64,000 nt of DNA, from the NCBI RefSeq assembly GCF_003473485.1, contig NC_053046.1, forward strand, positions 37,285,832 to 37,349,831, in the 5' to 3' direction. This stretch comes from Medicago truncatula (taxonomy: Eukaryota; Streptophyta; Magnoliopsida; Fabales; Fabaceae). The translations under genes and the position numbers were made by a program. The notes below the pieces were generated by a model. The model ran no database searches and was not told the origin of the DNA. It saw only the letters and a program-made list of their open reading frames with translations. The first letter of the stretch is position 1. Each line of letters begins with the position of its first letter. Shown in pieces: positions 44,436 through 58,200 of this stretch.

Positions 44436-47365
44436 ATGTCTAATTCCACTACAGAATCTATCACCCCTCTTCTACCACAAAACAACAACCACCTTCAAGA
44501 AAACCCAATCCCAGACCCAATTCCACAAAATGGAACAGTTTCTGGAGCAGTATTCAACATATCAACAACCATGGTGGGTGCTGGAATCATGTCCATTCCG
44601 GCAACGATAAAAGTTCTTGGTATAATTCCGGGGCTATTGGTGATCGTGTTGGTGGCAGTTATAACTGATTTAACTGTTGAGTTTATGTTGAGGTGTACAA
44701 GTTCTGGTAAAGCTGTTACGTATGCTGGTATGGTGGGAGAGAGTTTTGGTTCTGTTGGATCTCTTGCTGTTAAGATTTGTGTTATTACCACTAATCTTGG
44801 TGTTCTTATCGTCTATTTCATTATTCTTGGTACGTTTTTCTTCGACTTTAGTCTAAATTAAATTAGCATAAAGTTTGTCATCATTCTTCATTTGTTTATA
44901 TAGTTTTTTCATATAATTGTAAAGTACATGAATATATGTTAGTTTAAGTTTTGCACCTTAATTTTAACTGGTTAGGATTTTCCAATTATATATACTTTGA
45001 GTAAACCACTAAACTACTCTAAACATGGTAGAACATTCTCAAATGGGTTGTTAATTATATTAAACTATTAAATACTTAACTTGATTCTCATATTTAACTA
45101 CTAATCAATTAAGTCCTATATTTTAAGGACACCGGATTCACTGTCATAGGTAGTTCACACAATTTCATGTTGTAATGAATCTCAGCCGTTGATTTGAGAA
45201 CCAATGATTCAGATTTTAAATTTGATGTTACGCAGTAATACGATCCCAGCCACCGATTTAAGAACAAACAGTCCTAATCTTTTACAACGTTCTTCTGTTT
45301 TCAATTCAATAATTTAACCATTTACTATCAATTTAGTACCAATATTTAAGGACGTACTACCAATTTAGCCCATGTCATCAAAAATATTTTTTTTTTTAGG
45401 GGTTCTAGATCATCAATTATATAAGTTATTTATATGCTTGTTGATGTTATAGACAAACATGTGATTATAATGTAAAATATGACAAATGGATTCTTGGCAT
45501 TAGTTGTCAGGATAGGCTGGGCCAATCTATTCTTGTTCAAAAAAAATAATTGGTACAAGTCCATTATTGTACCTGTTATTATAGACTTATTTTAAGTACA
45601 ATATGACATTTTTAAAGTTTGGTAAAACATATATTGGATTAGTTAAAGGTCTATTCTGTATTTATATTTTTAATATAATATTTGGACTGAACCAGTGACT
45701 TTGCTTTAATAGGAGATGTGCTATGTGGAAATGAGTTCAATGGTGACACACATTTAGGTATTCTACAGCAATGGTTTGGTATCCACTGGTGGACATGTCG
45801 TGCTTTTGCTCTTCTTACAGTTGCACTTTTCATAATGCTTCCCCTAGTTATGTTACGCCGTGTAGGTACAGGCATTTAATTAATTTTCCAAGTTATTAAA
45901 CTCTTCATCTTATCTTAATCAAGTAGCATTAATTCAGAGCAATTCTTTTTTTAACAGATTCACTCAAGTATAGTTCTGCTTTATCAATCCTACTAGCATT
46001 GGTTTTTGTTGTAATATGCTCCTCAATGGCATTACATGCATTATGGTCCGGGAAAACTCAGTCTGTGAGAATACTACCCGATTTCTCTCAAGTCACTGCC
46101 CTCGATCTTTTCACCACTGTCCCCATTTTTGTCACAGGGTTTGGATTTCATGTCAATGGTTAGTTTCATGACATCAATATTATCACACTACATGTGCCAT
46201 ATGATTATAGCATAAAAATATACCATTTAACATCAATGTTTAAATATAATTTTAGTCCTATAAACATATCAATTTTTGTTTTTGTCCCTAAAATAATTTC
46301 CTTTAAACTTTTAACTCTACATATTTCCGGTTACCCTCATCGCTTAACTATTGTTACATCTGTTTAACAGAAGAAGAGTGAAAGAATGTGCAGTAAAAAA
46401 TTTCTTTATAATTTTAAACTTACAAATGATTTATTATTGCAGTTCATCCCATTAGAGCAGAGCTTGTAAAACCAACAGACATGAGTATTGCCGTTCGACT
46501 TTCATTGTTAATATGCGTAGCCATTTACTTTGCTATCGGGTTCTTTGGATACCTATTGTTCGGGGAGTCGATCATGCCAGATGTATTGATAAACTTCGAC
46601 CAAAACTCCGATTCAAGCATCGGTCGATTGCTTGACGATGTTGTTCGGCTAAGCTACGCGCTCCATCTTGCACTTGTGTTCCCTATCATGAACTATTCCT
46701 TGAGGGCCAACATAGACGAACTATTATTCTCAAAGAAAAATAAGCCTCCTTTGGCCTTGGATACCCCTAGATTTGTGTCACTCACTCTTGTTTTGCTAGC
46801 ATTCACATATTTGTTAGCTGTGGCCATTCCAAATGTTTGGTACTTTTTTCAGTTTTTGGGATCCACTACCATTCCTTGCCTCTCATTCCTCTTCCCTGCT
46901 GCAATCATTCTAAGGTATTTTATCAATTCGTCACCTCTTTTATATGAATTTGATTAATTGATCTAGAAATATTGAGCAAATGATCGAAATGGTTCTCGAC
47001 TTTGCAAGAATGTGACAAGTCAATCGCTAAGACAAATTAATATTTGAAAGATCGTTAGGTATTGCCGTTTATCATCATTTCAGTCATATAGATTATATTG
47101 AAAAAAAATCTAACTTGTCACACGATTTGCAAAAACGGGGATTCTTAATAATATTTAGTCTTAGTTTTAAACCAAGATAATTTTGATGATTTATTTTATA
47201 AATATTTGATTTCTAACTCTTGTCCTAATATTTTTTGGGCACAGGGATAGGCATGACATATCAAAAACAAAAGATCAAGTAATAGCAATAGTGGTGATCA
47301 TTTTGGCTGTTGGGACAAGTGGAATTGCTATATGGACCAATTTGTATGGTTCTTCTAGTGCTTGA
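44436..47365 (+). CDS. AVT6: AVT6-type amino-acid transporter, copy 1
   Basis: Five exons (44436-44829, 45713-45865, 45958-46158, 46443-46914, 47245-47365) join in frame to 446 residues. The hallmark GTVSGAVFNISTTMVGAGIM (first transmembrane segment of the amino acid/auxin permease AVT/SLC38 group) is near residue 35. LGILQQWFGIHWW in exon 2, VHPIRAELVKPTDM at the exon 3-4 join and GYLLFGESIMPDVLINFD in exon 4 are family blocks. About ten to eleven hydrophobic segments are visible. AVT6 members are proton-coupled exporters of neutral and acidic amino acids on vacuolar or endomembranes in Arabidopsis. The orthologue in soybean Rhg1 is the amino-acid transporter gene of that block. Its paralogue lies 3 kb downstream. 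No frame defect. Confidence 0.93.
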
Positions 47366-49487
47366 CTACAAGGGTTTTGAGGGCATCCTGATTCAGTTCT
47401 CACCAAAAGAGTGATTCTGCTTCTACAAGAGTCCATGATCTGAATAATACTTGTGTATATGAAGTTATGCAAATAGTGTATCACTTGATTTGATGTCCTT
47501 GAATTCTCTTATTCTTTCCATCTATTACAATGTTATATATTACTGGCATTGGTCATTGTTCAGGACCCGTTATGGATCTATAAACTAAATTGAAAAATTA
47601 GATGAAAAGGAATATATAGAAAAAGGAGTTGAAGAATCTTAAAAGAGGATTAAAAGTCAACAATTCACATGAAAATTAGGAACTTACCTTGACAAGCAAG
47701 TAACGCCATAGAATTTGGCTCCTCCTGAGTAACTAAAGTGAGTAGACTAATGATTATTACTTCAAAAAATGTATGATTTGTTATTATATACTTGCGATAT
47801 TTTTCTTTGATTTTAAATAAATCGTTGATAGTACTCTACCTTCTAAAGTGGCGAAATGGATTGTTTCTGCTATGAGATTCTATGTTGTGTTTTTTAGGAG
47901 CCATATACATAACAATAACATTTAATTTCCATGTCTCGAATAGAACTACCTCCAATAGAGAGAACTATCGCAAGTGTACATATCCTTTGTGGAGATTCTC
48001 ATGCTCGCTTGCATCTGAATTGTTATCAAGAATTCGAATCGGAAACATAAATGAACATGTCCTTTGTGGAGAACGAAAGAAGAAATTAAGAACGATATCA
48101 ATTCATATGCACAGATCGAACATATCAAGATCAAAATTAAAAACATCTTTATTAATAGAGAAACTCATGTTAGTATTCACCAAAAAAAAAAACTCATGTT
48201 AGTTAGCAAAGGGAAACAACTTTTCACGTGTTTTTTTTTATTAGGCTCGTATCTAATAGTGAGTGGACTTTGTTTGCAAAGGTACCCACTAAGACAATGT
48301 GTTGCATTGTACACAAGTGTACCTTGTCAACAATCAATTATTGAATGATCAGCATCACACGACGTTCCGTGAATTACGTTGAGAATCTCTCGATGACTAT
48401 GATGTAATTTATTCTAATTCACGTGAAATCTTGGATATGCAGCTACACACCCAGGGCTCAACGTGGGTCCGCCCTTGGTCCAAAACCTACACAATTATTG
48501 CATTTTAAACCTTTTATCCGTTAAAAATAACTAATAAAGGTTCCAAAAAACAGGACACGAATATGAACCCCATGTAGCGAGGTTTCACCTAAGTAAACAA
48601 TCATCGGCCATCTGACGTCTTCTTTCAAATTTAATTCTTATTACATATTTAAATTAACTAAATATTTCTTCTAAACAATATTTTGGAAATATCTCACAGA
48701 AATGGCACAGCAAAAATCGTGATGGATTACATCATGATTTTGATATTGTATTATAAATCAAAACAAAAGTAACAAAAAAAATAAAATAGAATATGTAGGA
48801 ACTCAAGCATTGAAATGGTAGTAAAACAATCAAGATAATACAAGTACAACGAGACTTTTATAGCAAATGATAATAACTATACCTTTCGGTCACTATTTTA
48901 AACAAAAATTAATATTTTAGATTCATTCATTATATATGTAATCTATAATAAAGACCATATACATCATTTTATTTTTGGTTCATAGTAATTAAATTCAAAT
49001 ATTTAATTATTATTTTTTTGGCAGTGAATGTTTAATTATTTTAGGCATACATTCAATGATGTGTTGTTACATCATTTAATAAATATGAGTTATCACATTC
49101 ATTAATTAATATGACAATATATCATTGAATTCTTGTGTAAAATAACTTTACAGTTCTAGAAATTAAACTCATATTTGTCTATACACATTTATTAATTAAA
49201 AAATAATTACTATTCATTAAAAGAACGATTCAATTTAATTAAAAGGCATTATTGAAATGGATGAACATTTTATCTTGTTGGTTTGAATAATATTTATTTT
49301 CCTAAAGATGTGATGCTTTAAAGTATAGTGAAGACTCAATTTGGTCTTTTAAATTTATAGCTGCCAAATTTGATATTTAACAAAAAATAATAGTACTCAA
49401 ATTAGTCCATACCTTTTCCATCTACTATAATTAGTTTTTTTTAAGGACATCTACTATAATTAGTTAAAGACTAATTTGTTAAAGACA
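47366..49487. other. Intergenic between the two transporters
   Basis: 3' UTR of copy 1, then AT-rich DNA. 48,470-48,620 has a slightly GC-richer decayed repeat. Around 48,890-48,990 is a decayed copy of the palindromic element seen at 49649-49796. No exon is credible. Confidence 0.5.
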
Positions 49488-49627
49488 AATTTTTTTTTGG
49501 TAGATAGACGAAATGACAAAATTATTATAAACTCACACACACAAGTGGAGGTACCGGGGTTCGAACCCCGGTCATAGCATTCGGCCTAACAATTTCGGCA
49601 TTTTGCTAGTTGAGCTAGGACTTCTGG
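49488..49627 (-). mobile_element. tRNA-derived SINE
   Basis: On the minus strand: A-box region (CCTAGCTCAACTAGCAAAAT), perfect B box GGGGTTCGAACCCCGG, tail. The plus-strand T-run at 49488-49498 is the A-tail. Flanks share TTAAAGACTAATTT-like sequence (with one difference), the probable target duplication. Confidence 0.8.
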
Positions 49628-49648
49628 ATCAATTAAAGACTAATTTAA

Positions 49649-49796
49649 TACTCACTCCGTTGTTGATTATAAACAAATTTAACTTTTTAGATTCATTCAA
49701 TTAATGATGTATGTAGTCCATAATTTAAATCACATACATCATTAATTGAATGAACCTAAAGAGTCAAATTACTTATAATTGGTAACAGAGGGAGTA
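49649..49796. mobile_element. Stowaway-like MITE (Tc1/mariner)
   Basis: About 148 bases, nearly palindromic. It starts TACTCACTCCGTTG and (reverse) TACTCCCTCTGTTACC and has TA at both borders. The centre arms contain ATTCATTCAATTAATGATG and its inverse. No coding capacity. It lies in the promoter region of transporter copy 2. Confidence 0.8.
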
Positions 49797-50390
49797 TTTT
49801 TTTTCCATTTAATAAGTTGAGCCGCAAGAAAATTACAAAGATGAAATTTATTCTTCACTTTTAAAAATATAATGAAAGACATTTTAAAAGAAAAAACATT
49901 AATATAGTTTTCAAATTTATAGCAATTGGTCAAAACATGATAAATATAGTTTGCTAAGAATATATATATCTACTATCAAGAGAATGACATACCACAAATG
50001 AGAGAAAGGCAACAACATTAGATGACTCATCCCTAGAACCCACTTTTCCATCCACATACATTGAGATTTGAGTGTGTTCCAAATCGTCACATTTTCACTT
50101 TTTGTCTTCATGCATCCAATCCAACCTGTCACAAAATCACACCATTTTTTTCATAACAACAAAATCACCTGTCACAAACCGCACTTGAATTTACAAAACA
50201 ACCCTCAACAATTCTTCCCTCGCACACCCTCACACTCCTATTCATCAATGGCATTATTGTCTTTCAACAACTCCAATAACTCAAAACAAAAGTCTTATAA
50301 AACCCAACCTTCGCACGTTGTTGTAAAAAACAACAAAAAACTACAAAACTTTCTCAAACTTTTTCCTCCATTTTTGCCGCGATATCTCCG

Positions 50391-52858
50391 ATGACCGGAG
50401 CAAATACACCTCTCTTATCAAGTTCCAAGGTTTCTACCGAGCCGGCAACTGTCTCCGGTGCGGTGTTTAATGTCGCCACGAGCATAATTGGCGCTGGAAT
50501 TATGTCACTTCCAGCAACTCTAAAGGTTCTTGGTGTGATTCCAGGGTTTGTTTTGATTCTGGTGATTGCTTTATTGGCTGAAATATCGGTGGAGTTTTTG
50601 ATGAGGTTTACAAATTCCGGTGAAACGACGACGTATTCTGGTGTTATGAGAGAAGCTTTTGGACCCTTAGGAGCTGTGGCAACTCAACTTAGCGTTGTGA
50701 TTACTAATCTTGGGTGTTTAATTATGTACTTGATTATTATTGGTAAGTAAGAATCAATATTATAATGAGTTTATATCAGCACTTTAATCATTAAAACTAA
50801 GTGCAATAAAAAACATGAAAAAAAAAGTCTAAAATTCAGATTTTGAGTTTGATGAATGAAATCTGCAAAGTAAAATAAAGTACTTAAAATCTGAGTTCTT
50901 TAATTATCGGTCAAGATCTATAACTGCGTGTTTACACAAATTTCATGGATGCACAGAATTTGATACTCAGTTAGTGATATTGATGGTCCCATCTAGATTA
51001 CAGGTCACTATTAAGTAAAAATTGACATTTTAAATTCATTCAATAAATGATGTATGTGGTCTTAAACATAGACCATGTACATCATTTATTGAATGAACTT
51101 ATAAATGTGCATATAATTTTGGCTAAATGTGTGATAAGTTTGTTTTTTATTTTTTGCTATGTACCAAAAGTTCTGAATCTACGTGTTATTTGATGTACTT
51201 TACAGCGGATGTACTTTCTGGAAATCAACCTGAAGGAGAAGTACATTTGGGTATTTTGCAACAATGGTTTGGAATTCATTGGTGGAATTCACGTGAATTT
51301 GCTTTGCTCATTACCTTAATCTTCATTTTGCTTCCATTGGTATTGTACCGTCGTGTAGGTTAGTACCAAGAACTTAATTATTATATGAGCTTAAATTTGA
51401 TCTTATTTAGGGTCATTAAAAATGTTACACTCTTTTACTATGGTTACAATACTAAAATTTGATGTTATTTATTGTTTATTACAGAGTCATTGAAATTTAG
51501 TTCTGCAGTATCAACTCTTCTAGCTGTGGCATTTGTTACAACATGTTCTGTCTTGGCAATTGTTGCACTTGTGGAAGGAAAAACACAATCACCAAGATTG
51601 GTTCCTCGTTTGGACCATCAAACATCTTTCTTTGATCTTTTCACTGCAGTTCCTGTCATAGTCACTGCCTACACATTTCATTTTAATGGTAATTTTGATT
51701 AGTTAATTAGCATTAGTGATTTAGGGATGAAAATTAGACAGGGGCGAGGGGTGAGTAGTAATCTCTCAGTGTCCGCCTTGTCCGATTTGTATCCCTAAAT
51801 TAGATTTGATGAATAGTTGATAAAAATTTGTGGATTAGGAATATTACGCATTCACGCGGTTAGTACATTGGTGACCATTAGATCAAGATTGGATGATCCA
51901 TATTGAAAGCTTGATATTTAATATTTTTTTTAAAAACTAAATTCTAAATTTAAATTGGTCCGTCACCGATGTACAGATACATAAATGTGTGGGATCCTGA
52001 CCGAACAAATTCAAATTTGTTAATTTTACTCTAGTACCTATGGAATTAGAAATTTTGAATTTTGATTGCAACTTCTTTGAAAGCAACCTTGATTAGAATT
52101 TATAATTCAGAAGATTAATTTGTTTTCGAATAATTGATTCTACATGCAGTACATCCAATTGGGTTTGAACTTGGAAAACCATCAGATATGAAAAAAGCAG
52201 TGAGAATAGCATTAATCCTATGTGCACTCATATACTTTTCAATAGGCCTATTTGGTTACCTATTATTTGGTGATGCAACTCAATCAGACATTCTAATAAA
52301 TTTTGACCACAATGCTGATTCTTCATTTGGTTCATTGCTCAATACTTTGGTCCGTTTAAGCTATGCTTTTCATGTTATGCTAGCATTTCCTCTTCTCAAT
52401 TTCTCTTTGAGAACCAATATTGATGAATTCTTCTTCCCTAAAAAACCTTTGTTAGCCACAGATAACAAGAGATTTGTGTTCCTCACTTTGGTGCTGTTGG
52501 TTTTTAGTTACATTGCTGCTGTTGCAATTCCAGATATTTGGTTCATTTTTCAGTTTATGGGATCAACTTCTGCAGTTTGTCTTGCATTTGTGTTTCCTGG
52601 TTCTATTGTTCTAAGGTAATTAATCTTGTTCTATTCTTTTTACTATTAATCTTACAACACTTATAAACATGTCTGTGCTTATACTCATAATTAAACCATT
52701 AATCATGCTTGTCTAATTTTTTTTTGTTGTCCAAAAATAACAGGGATATTCATGGTATATCAACAAGAAAAGACAAGATTATAGCACTGGCTATGGTTAT
52801 ACTAGCTCTAGTAACAAGTGTGATTGCTATCTCCAACAACATATATAAGCTGTTTTAG
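50391..52858 (+). CDS. AVT6: AVT6-type amino-acid transporter, copy 2
   Basis: Five exons (50391-50742, 51206-51358, 51485-51688, 52150-52615, 52744-52858) join in frame to 429 residues. The same blocks as copy 1 appear: TVSGAVFNVATSIIGAGIMS near residue 20, LGILQQWFGIHWW, VHPIGFELGKPSDM and GYLLFGDATQSDILINFD. Intron positions are identical to copy 1. Differences are spread over the protein, so this tandem pair is much older than the CAN pair. A TATA-like TTATAAAA lies at 50294. An upstream frame (ATG at 50248) ends with a TGA overlapping the start (ATGA), but it would be excluded from the transcript if that TATA is used. Proton-coupled amino-acid export is inferred. Confidence 0.93.
51031..51100. 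mobile_element. Palindromic MITE core in transporter 2, intron 1
   Basis: Inverted arms AAATTCATTCAATAAATGAT and ATCATTTATTGAATGAACTT surround a short loop. The same core as the element at 49649-49796, without recognisable CTCCGT ends. Confidence 0.65.
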
Positions 52859-53770
52859 TACCATAGGTCACAAATTATGTATTCGATTTTGCCCAGTATC
52901 TAGAAATTATATGATTAGATAGATAGAGAGAGAAAGAGAAAAGGAGAGAAAATTCTAGACGTATGTATGATAGTTGAGGAGCTTGTGTCTCTACATTGTT
53001 CTAGTTGTAGATGATGTCATTGATATGTGTATTATAAAAGTCGTATATCAAAAACATTATAGCCATTTAAAATGTAAAATATAAAACATGAATGTATATT
53101 AGATTTTAATGGTTATTGTCATTTTGTCTATCTTAAAAAGAATAAAAAATATAAGATTCAAGGTGACCAAGTAACAAATGGAGATGGGTTTAACATAAGG
53201 AACAATTCTCTTTTCTATTAAAATTGTTTTTAGTTGAAACTATCATGGGGTTGAAAAAATGGTTGACAAACCATGTTTTGCAAAAATAATTAATAAAAAA
53301 AATTTAAAAGAGAAATAAATTAATCACATAATTTTTTTTTATAGAAACTATCGGTCAATAAGGTGGTTCATGTTTCATGTGCTTAAATGGTACATGTCAA
53401 ATAATGAAAAAGAGAACACATGATGCTTGTTAGTCCACGTCTTGCTACTTATCTATTTATTTATTTGTATCATAACAATGTTAATGATTTCACATTAACA
53501 ATATGGGGTGCCTGCTCGTTTTCTGGTCAATTATTTAGATTTGATGTTTTGCTTCTTTCTAAATGAGTCGAGTTATTAGTAAAATATTTTAGTTCAAAAC
53601 TTGATAAATGTTGGATGAAACTCGTTTTTGTGTTGGTTTGACGTTTTAAATATTCAATCAAACTTGTTCGTTTTATTAAATTTGTGTGTTGAGACAAATC
53701 GAGAATTTGGTGATTGAAATCGAGCAAGGGATTCATATTGTTTGAAGAAGGGGTGGCCCCACGATTCATT
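52859..53770. other. Intergenic, no gene seen
   Basis: 3' UTR of transporter copy 2 followed by AT-rich sequence. No gene. Confidence 0.5.
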
Positions 53771-53772
53771 GT

Positions 53773-54024
53773 TCATGCAACTTGTTGGGACGTAACATGA
53801 GCATCAATAGGACCATTCAAATATTCTCGATTTTGCTCTACATTAAACTTTCTACAATTGGCTTGAATGTCCAATCTGCAAGATGTACAAAATAAAGGCA
53901 ATGTTTCATACTCAATTGCGACAAAGAATGCATAATCCATCTCGTTCCACCAAATAATCCTATTGAGAAGAGAAAAAGAATTCATAGAATCTTCTACCAG
54001 ACGGAACCGCCCTTCGCTTTGCAA
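53773..54024 (-). pseudogene. L1-type LINE ORF1 zinc-knuckle fragment
   Basis: The minus-strand frame contains FVAIEYETLPLFCTSC followed by ...ANCRKFN. It matches the DUF4283/zinc-knuckle region (V.VEYE.LP.FC..C...GH....C) found in plant LINE ORF1 proteins. The knuckle is imperfect, and no reverse transcriptase is present nearby. Confidence 0.55.
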
Positions 54025-54029
54025 GAAAC

Positions 54030-55204
54030 TTCCAGAGTTTCAATTACTTCTCATGAAGAATAGGTCGCGTGATAGGCGTGTCTCTTTTAGGCACAGAAAC
54101 CTGACCATGAAGGTTGTTTTTGCAACTGGTCAGACTTTGTTGATATGCTTCTTCTAATACATTGATGGCAAGGGCATATTCCTTTAAGCAAGGTGTAACT
54201 GGCTTGAAGGGTTATCACAAACTTCCTTAGGGCTTCGCAAACAATTTTGAGGATGTAAAGAAACAGAAATAGTCAAAGCAGAAGGATCTTTAGGGAGGAT
54301 GATCAACCTATTTAAAGAGTACTTTTTAATCTACCATCAACTTCAAGCAATAGACTAACTACTGTTGGTGACGAGCACTTCGTTTCGTTAGTTTAAGAAT
54401 GGTTCAAGACAGTTATTTCGGTTGGGTGAGCGGCACAAAAGCTATCATTTATTTACAACACTATGGAAACTCCATTCGACATTGCAAATGCCAATTCAGA
54501 ATCTCTAACCTCCATTAAAATTTGACTCAAGCAACATCAGAAAACAGTTTTGTTCATAATTCGTTGTTTGGAGTGGAAATAATGATTTTCTATAATTGTT
54601 TCATCGATCAATGCCCTAAAGACATTCTTTAACATTTTCCAATAGTATATTAAGCTGAAGCAGCTCACTGTCATATTTCATGGTAGATAATTTCATTGAA
54701 AATTTACCCGTAAGCCAAGGTATCATTATTCTGTTGTATAAATTTATGAATTGAATAACTGAACTTAGAATGAAGCAAATAAACTATACGCATACATTCA
54801 ATTAAGTTTCACTACATTGTGAACTAGGAAAATAGTGTGATGAACCTCCAATCCAAATCTTATTCTATAATAACTTCAACTTTTCTATTTCGTACCCTCG
54901 AAGTACACAGGTAAACCAATTCTCCAGGATCTTTGTTAATCATGTCACTATGAGAACACAGCTTCTAATTCTCGGTGAAAATAGCAATGCAGAAATAAGT
55001 GAGGCATCCATCATATGTATAAAAAGAACATAATATTCTTACAACTTGAAAATCGTAAAAATTTGAGACAAAACAAGACAAGACAAACAAAATTTCATTT
55101 AAAGAAGTTGGTGTAGTCATTCATCCATCACATGTCTTCTTGCCACATATCGAGCCATGAATGTGGAGCGACTTAAGTTAGGGAAGAAAACAAGGAAGAG
55201 GACT
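54030..55204. other. Intergenic, no gene seen
   Basis: Contains possible further LINE-derived debris up to about 54,560 and the 3' UTR of NOP53 near 55,100-55,200. Confidence 0.45.
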
Positions 55205-58200
55205 CTACCTGTATAATGCATAATCATAATGCAATCAGTACTATAAAATTACAAAATAAAATCCACTGAAATATACAATATGGAAGGAGATGAGTTGGTT
55301 AATCTTGCTAAAAAAATGTATTATCCTCAAATTCTAAATCGAAGATAACACAAATCCTGATTTGAACAAATATGGCAGCAAAACTGAGACGATAACAACA
55401 ACAACAACAACAATAGCAGTTTAAACTAACCTGTTCCTCCTGGGTTTTGGAACAACCAACCCTCTCTTCTCTATGCTTTTATACCGATCTTTTAGAAGTG
55501 TGCAACAACCCTAATTATGTACACCAACATAAGTAGGAAAATTAGTGTAAAAAAAGTAGGGAAACTTACTGCATGTTTAAATAAACTTGGTCAACAAAAT
55601 TATCAAAATATAATTTACAAGTCTACCTTAAGCTTTCGGATGGATCCATTTATCTCTTCGCTTAATAAAACTTGAACAGGAGCAGGCTGAAACCTGTTAC
55701 AATAATGGAATTGGTATTAACATAAACGTAATTGTTATAGAAATGGTGTAACTCACTAGAACATTAAACTGAAAACTAAACAACTGCACCCATTAACACA
55801 AGTATGATAAGGGAAGCACAAAAGACTGCTTACTTGTGCTTTCCTAAGCGAGGAGGACATGCCTTTAACCTCTCTTGTTTAGCAACTTGTCGCCTCAGAT
55901 GTCTTCTCGATTGTTCCTCATCTTCATGCTTAATTTCTTCAGCAATTTTTGAGATGCTGCATCCAAAAGAACCAGAGATGCTTAAAAATCATCTTTTATT
56001 TTAGTAGAAAGATAAACGAGGGAGGATGAGAGAATGGTCATATTACCTATCAATTTCTTTTGAGAAATTCTTCTTCTTTTTTGATTCGGCTTCTTTTTTC
56101 AATTGTTCTCTGCGCCGAATTCTCTTATTCAACTCAACTCTAGTCACTTTCTTTGTTTTAATGGGCCTGTCAAATAGTGATTCAAACAATACAAATACAT
56201 CAGATATTTAGACATTATTGGGTATAGAAAAAAATAGGCTGCAGAATACCGGCCATGTGGTCTCCATAAAAATAAAAATTTATACATCTAAGAAGCTTAA
56301 TTTAGCCTTCATTAGCTATCAACGTGCATTTGCATGTCTGAATTCAAATTATACATGAAAACTTGAGCAGGAAAGAAATGGAATGTAATTTATATGACCT
56401 GATTGGTAATGTACACTGGCAAAAAAGAAAGTATTTTAACTAAAAGAAGCTAACTAAGTTAATGATAGCTTACTTTTTCTCTGACGCATCATCTTCATTT
56501 TCACCATCATCTTCGTGATTACTTTCATCATCGTCACTCTTCTCCACATCAAGAAAATACATCTGGCCAAAAAAGCAAGGTTATTGAATAAGCACGAATA
56601 GAGACTCAAGACGTATAAATTAACATATCAAAAGCTTCATAAATATGGAAACAAATTCATAGTTACAGTAGCTACATATCACATATATGAAAACAATGAA
56701 ACTCACATCTTCTTCAGAAATAGCTTCTCCAGCAGGAACAGTTAAAGGCACTGGTTCAGGGCCCAATTCATTTCTGTAGACTTTAATCATTTCTTCCGCA
56801 ACAGCAGTAGCTAGTGTATCCTGGTTAAACAATAAAGTTCTTAAAATTCTTCATCATAAATCATAACATGAACAACATCGCTAACAGCAGAGGAACACGT
56901 AATATCTCCAAAAACTACCTGATGACTTTCATGTGTGGGATTAAATGAGCATCCTGGAGGATCAACCTCGACAGCTGGAATATGAGTAGGCTTGGACAAC
57001 TGTGAAGCAGTCAGCAATCATATTATCAATATCAACTGAAATACTGAATGTGCAGCAACAATAAAATGGAAGAAGAAACACTAGATAGAAACCGCTATGC
57101 AAAAAAAATTGTACCTTTTTCACTTTCTTGTTGCCTTCATCTGCGTCTGCATGACAATATAAAAGAATCCTAATGTTAACATCCCATTAAATTATAATAA
57201 CCAAAATGGATACTAAATGCTTTAGAGTAAGTACCTTTATCACCCCACATATCAAACACGTCCGAATCTAACACAGAACCCTCCTGATATAGATTATTAC
57301 AGAAAACATCAATAAAACAAATATGTTTGCAACTAAGCATATTATTATTTAGGTTTATGCATTGAATAACAATTTACTGACCTTGTGACTATTTTCATTG
57401 GCAACTAAACTTTTGGACACCACTTTACGGTTTTTCGCATGTTTCTTTAGAGTGGAAGAAGGCACTGGCTTAACAAACTGGTTTTTCTGTAGTATGCTAT
57501 CAACATGAAGCACTTTTTCTCTATGTTTTTCAATCTTCTTCTTTACCGCAAGATCTAGCCACATCAAATTTAAAGTAAATTCAATTCCAAGGATGAATTA
57601 AAAAGTGAATTGTGGATGATATTTCTCTACCAATACAGTACTCTTCAACCAACAAATCAACCATATACTAGAAACATAGATAATTATAATTCACCATCTT
57701 CAACATAAACTAAAATAAAAAACCTTTTCTCATACAAGTTTATGTAATTCATGGAAAAAACATAAATTATAATAGGGCTGCTACCACATAATGAGACAGT
57801 TTGGATAAACAACTTAACTAAGTGCTTATAGAAATGAGCCTGTTTGTATAAACAGCTTATTTGCAGCTTATAGCATAAGCAATTGTCATATAAGCACTTC
57901 GTATAAGCTCATTCCTATAAGTTGTTTTCATAAGCTATCTTGGAGAACTAATGGGAATAAGATCAAGGGTGTGTTTGTTTTAGCTTAAAAACAAAAGATT
58001 GTGTTAAAAAAAATCTAGAGATTTTATAAAAAATAAAATATGAACCTATTTTTGTTTGTTTACTACCAAAAAATATGAATTTTAACTAGTTCATCTGTTA
58101 CCTCCAAGATTAAAAATAAAATAGATTTTGTGAGAAGCTAATCCTAATAGCTTTTCATTATAAAGTCAAAAATGATTTATTTTTTTTGATAAAATCCAAA

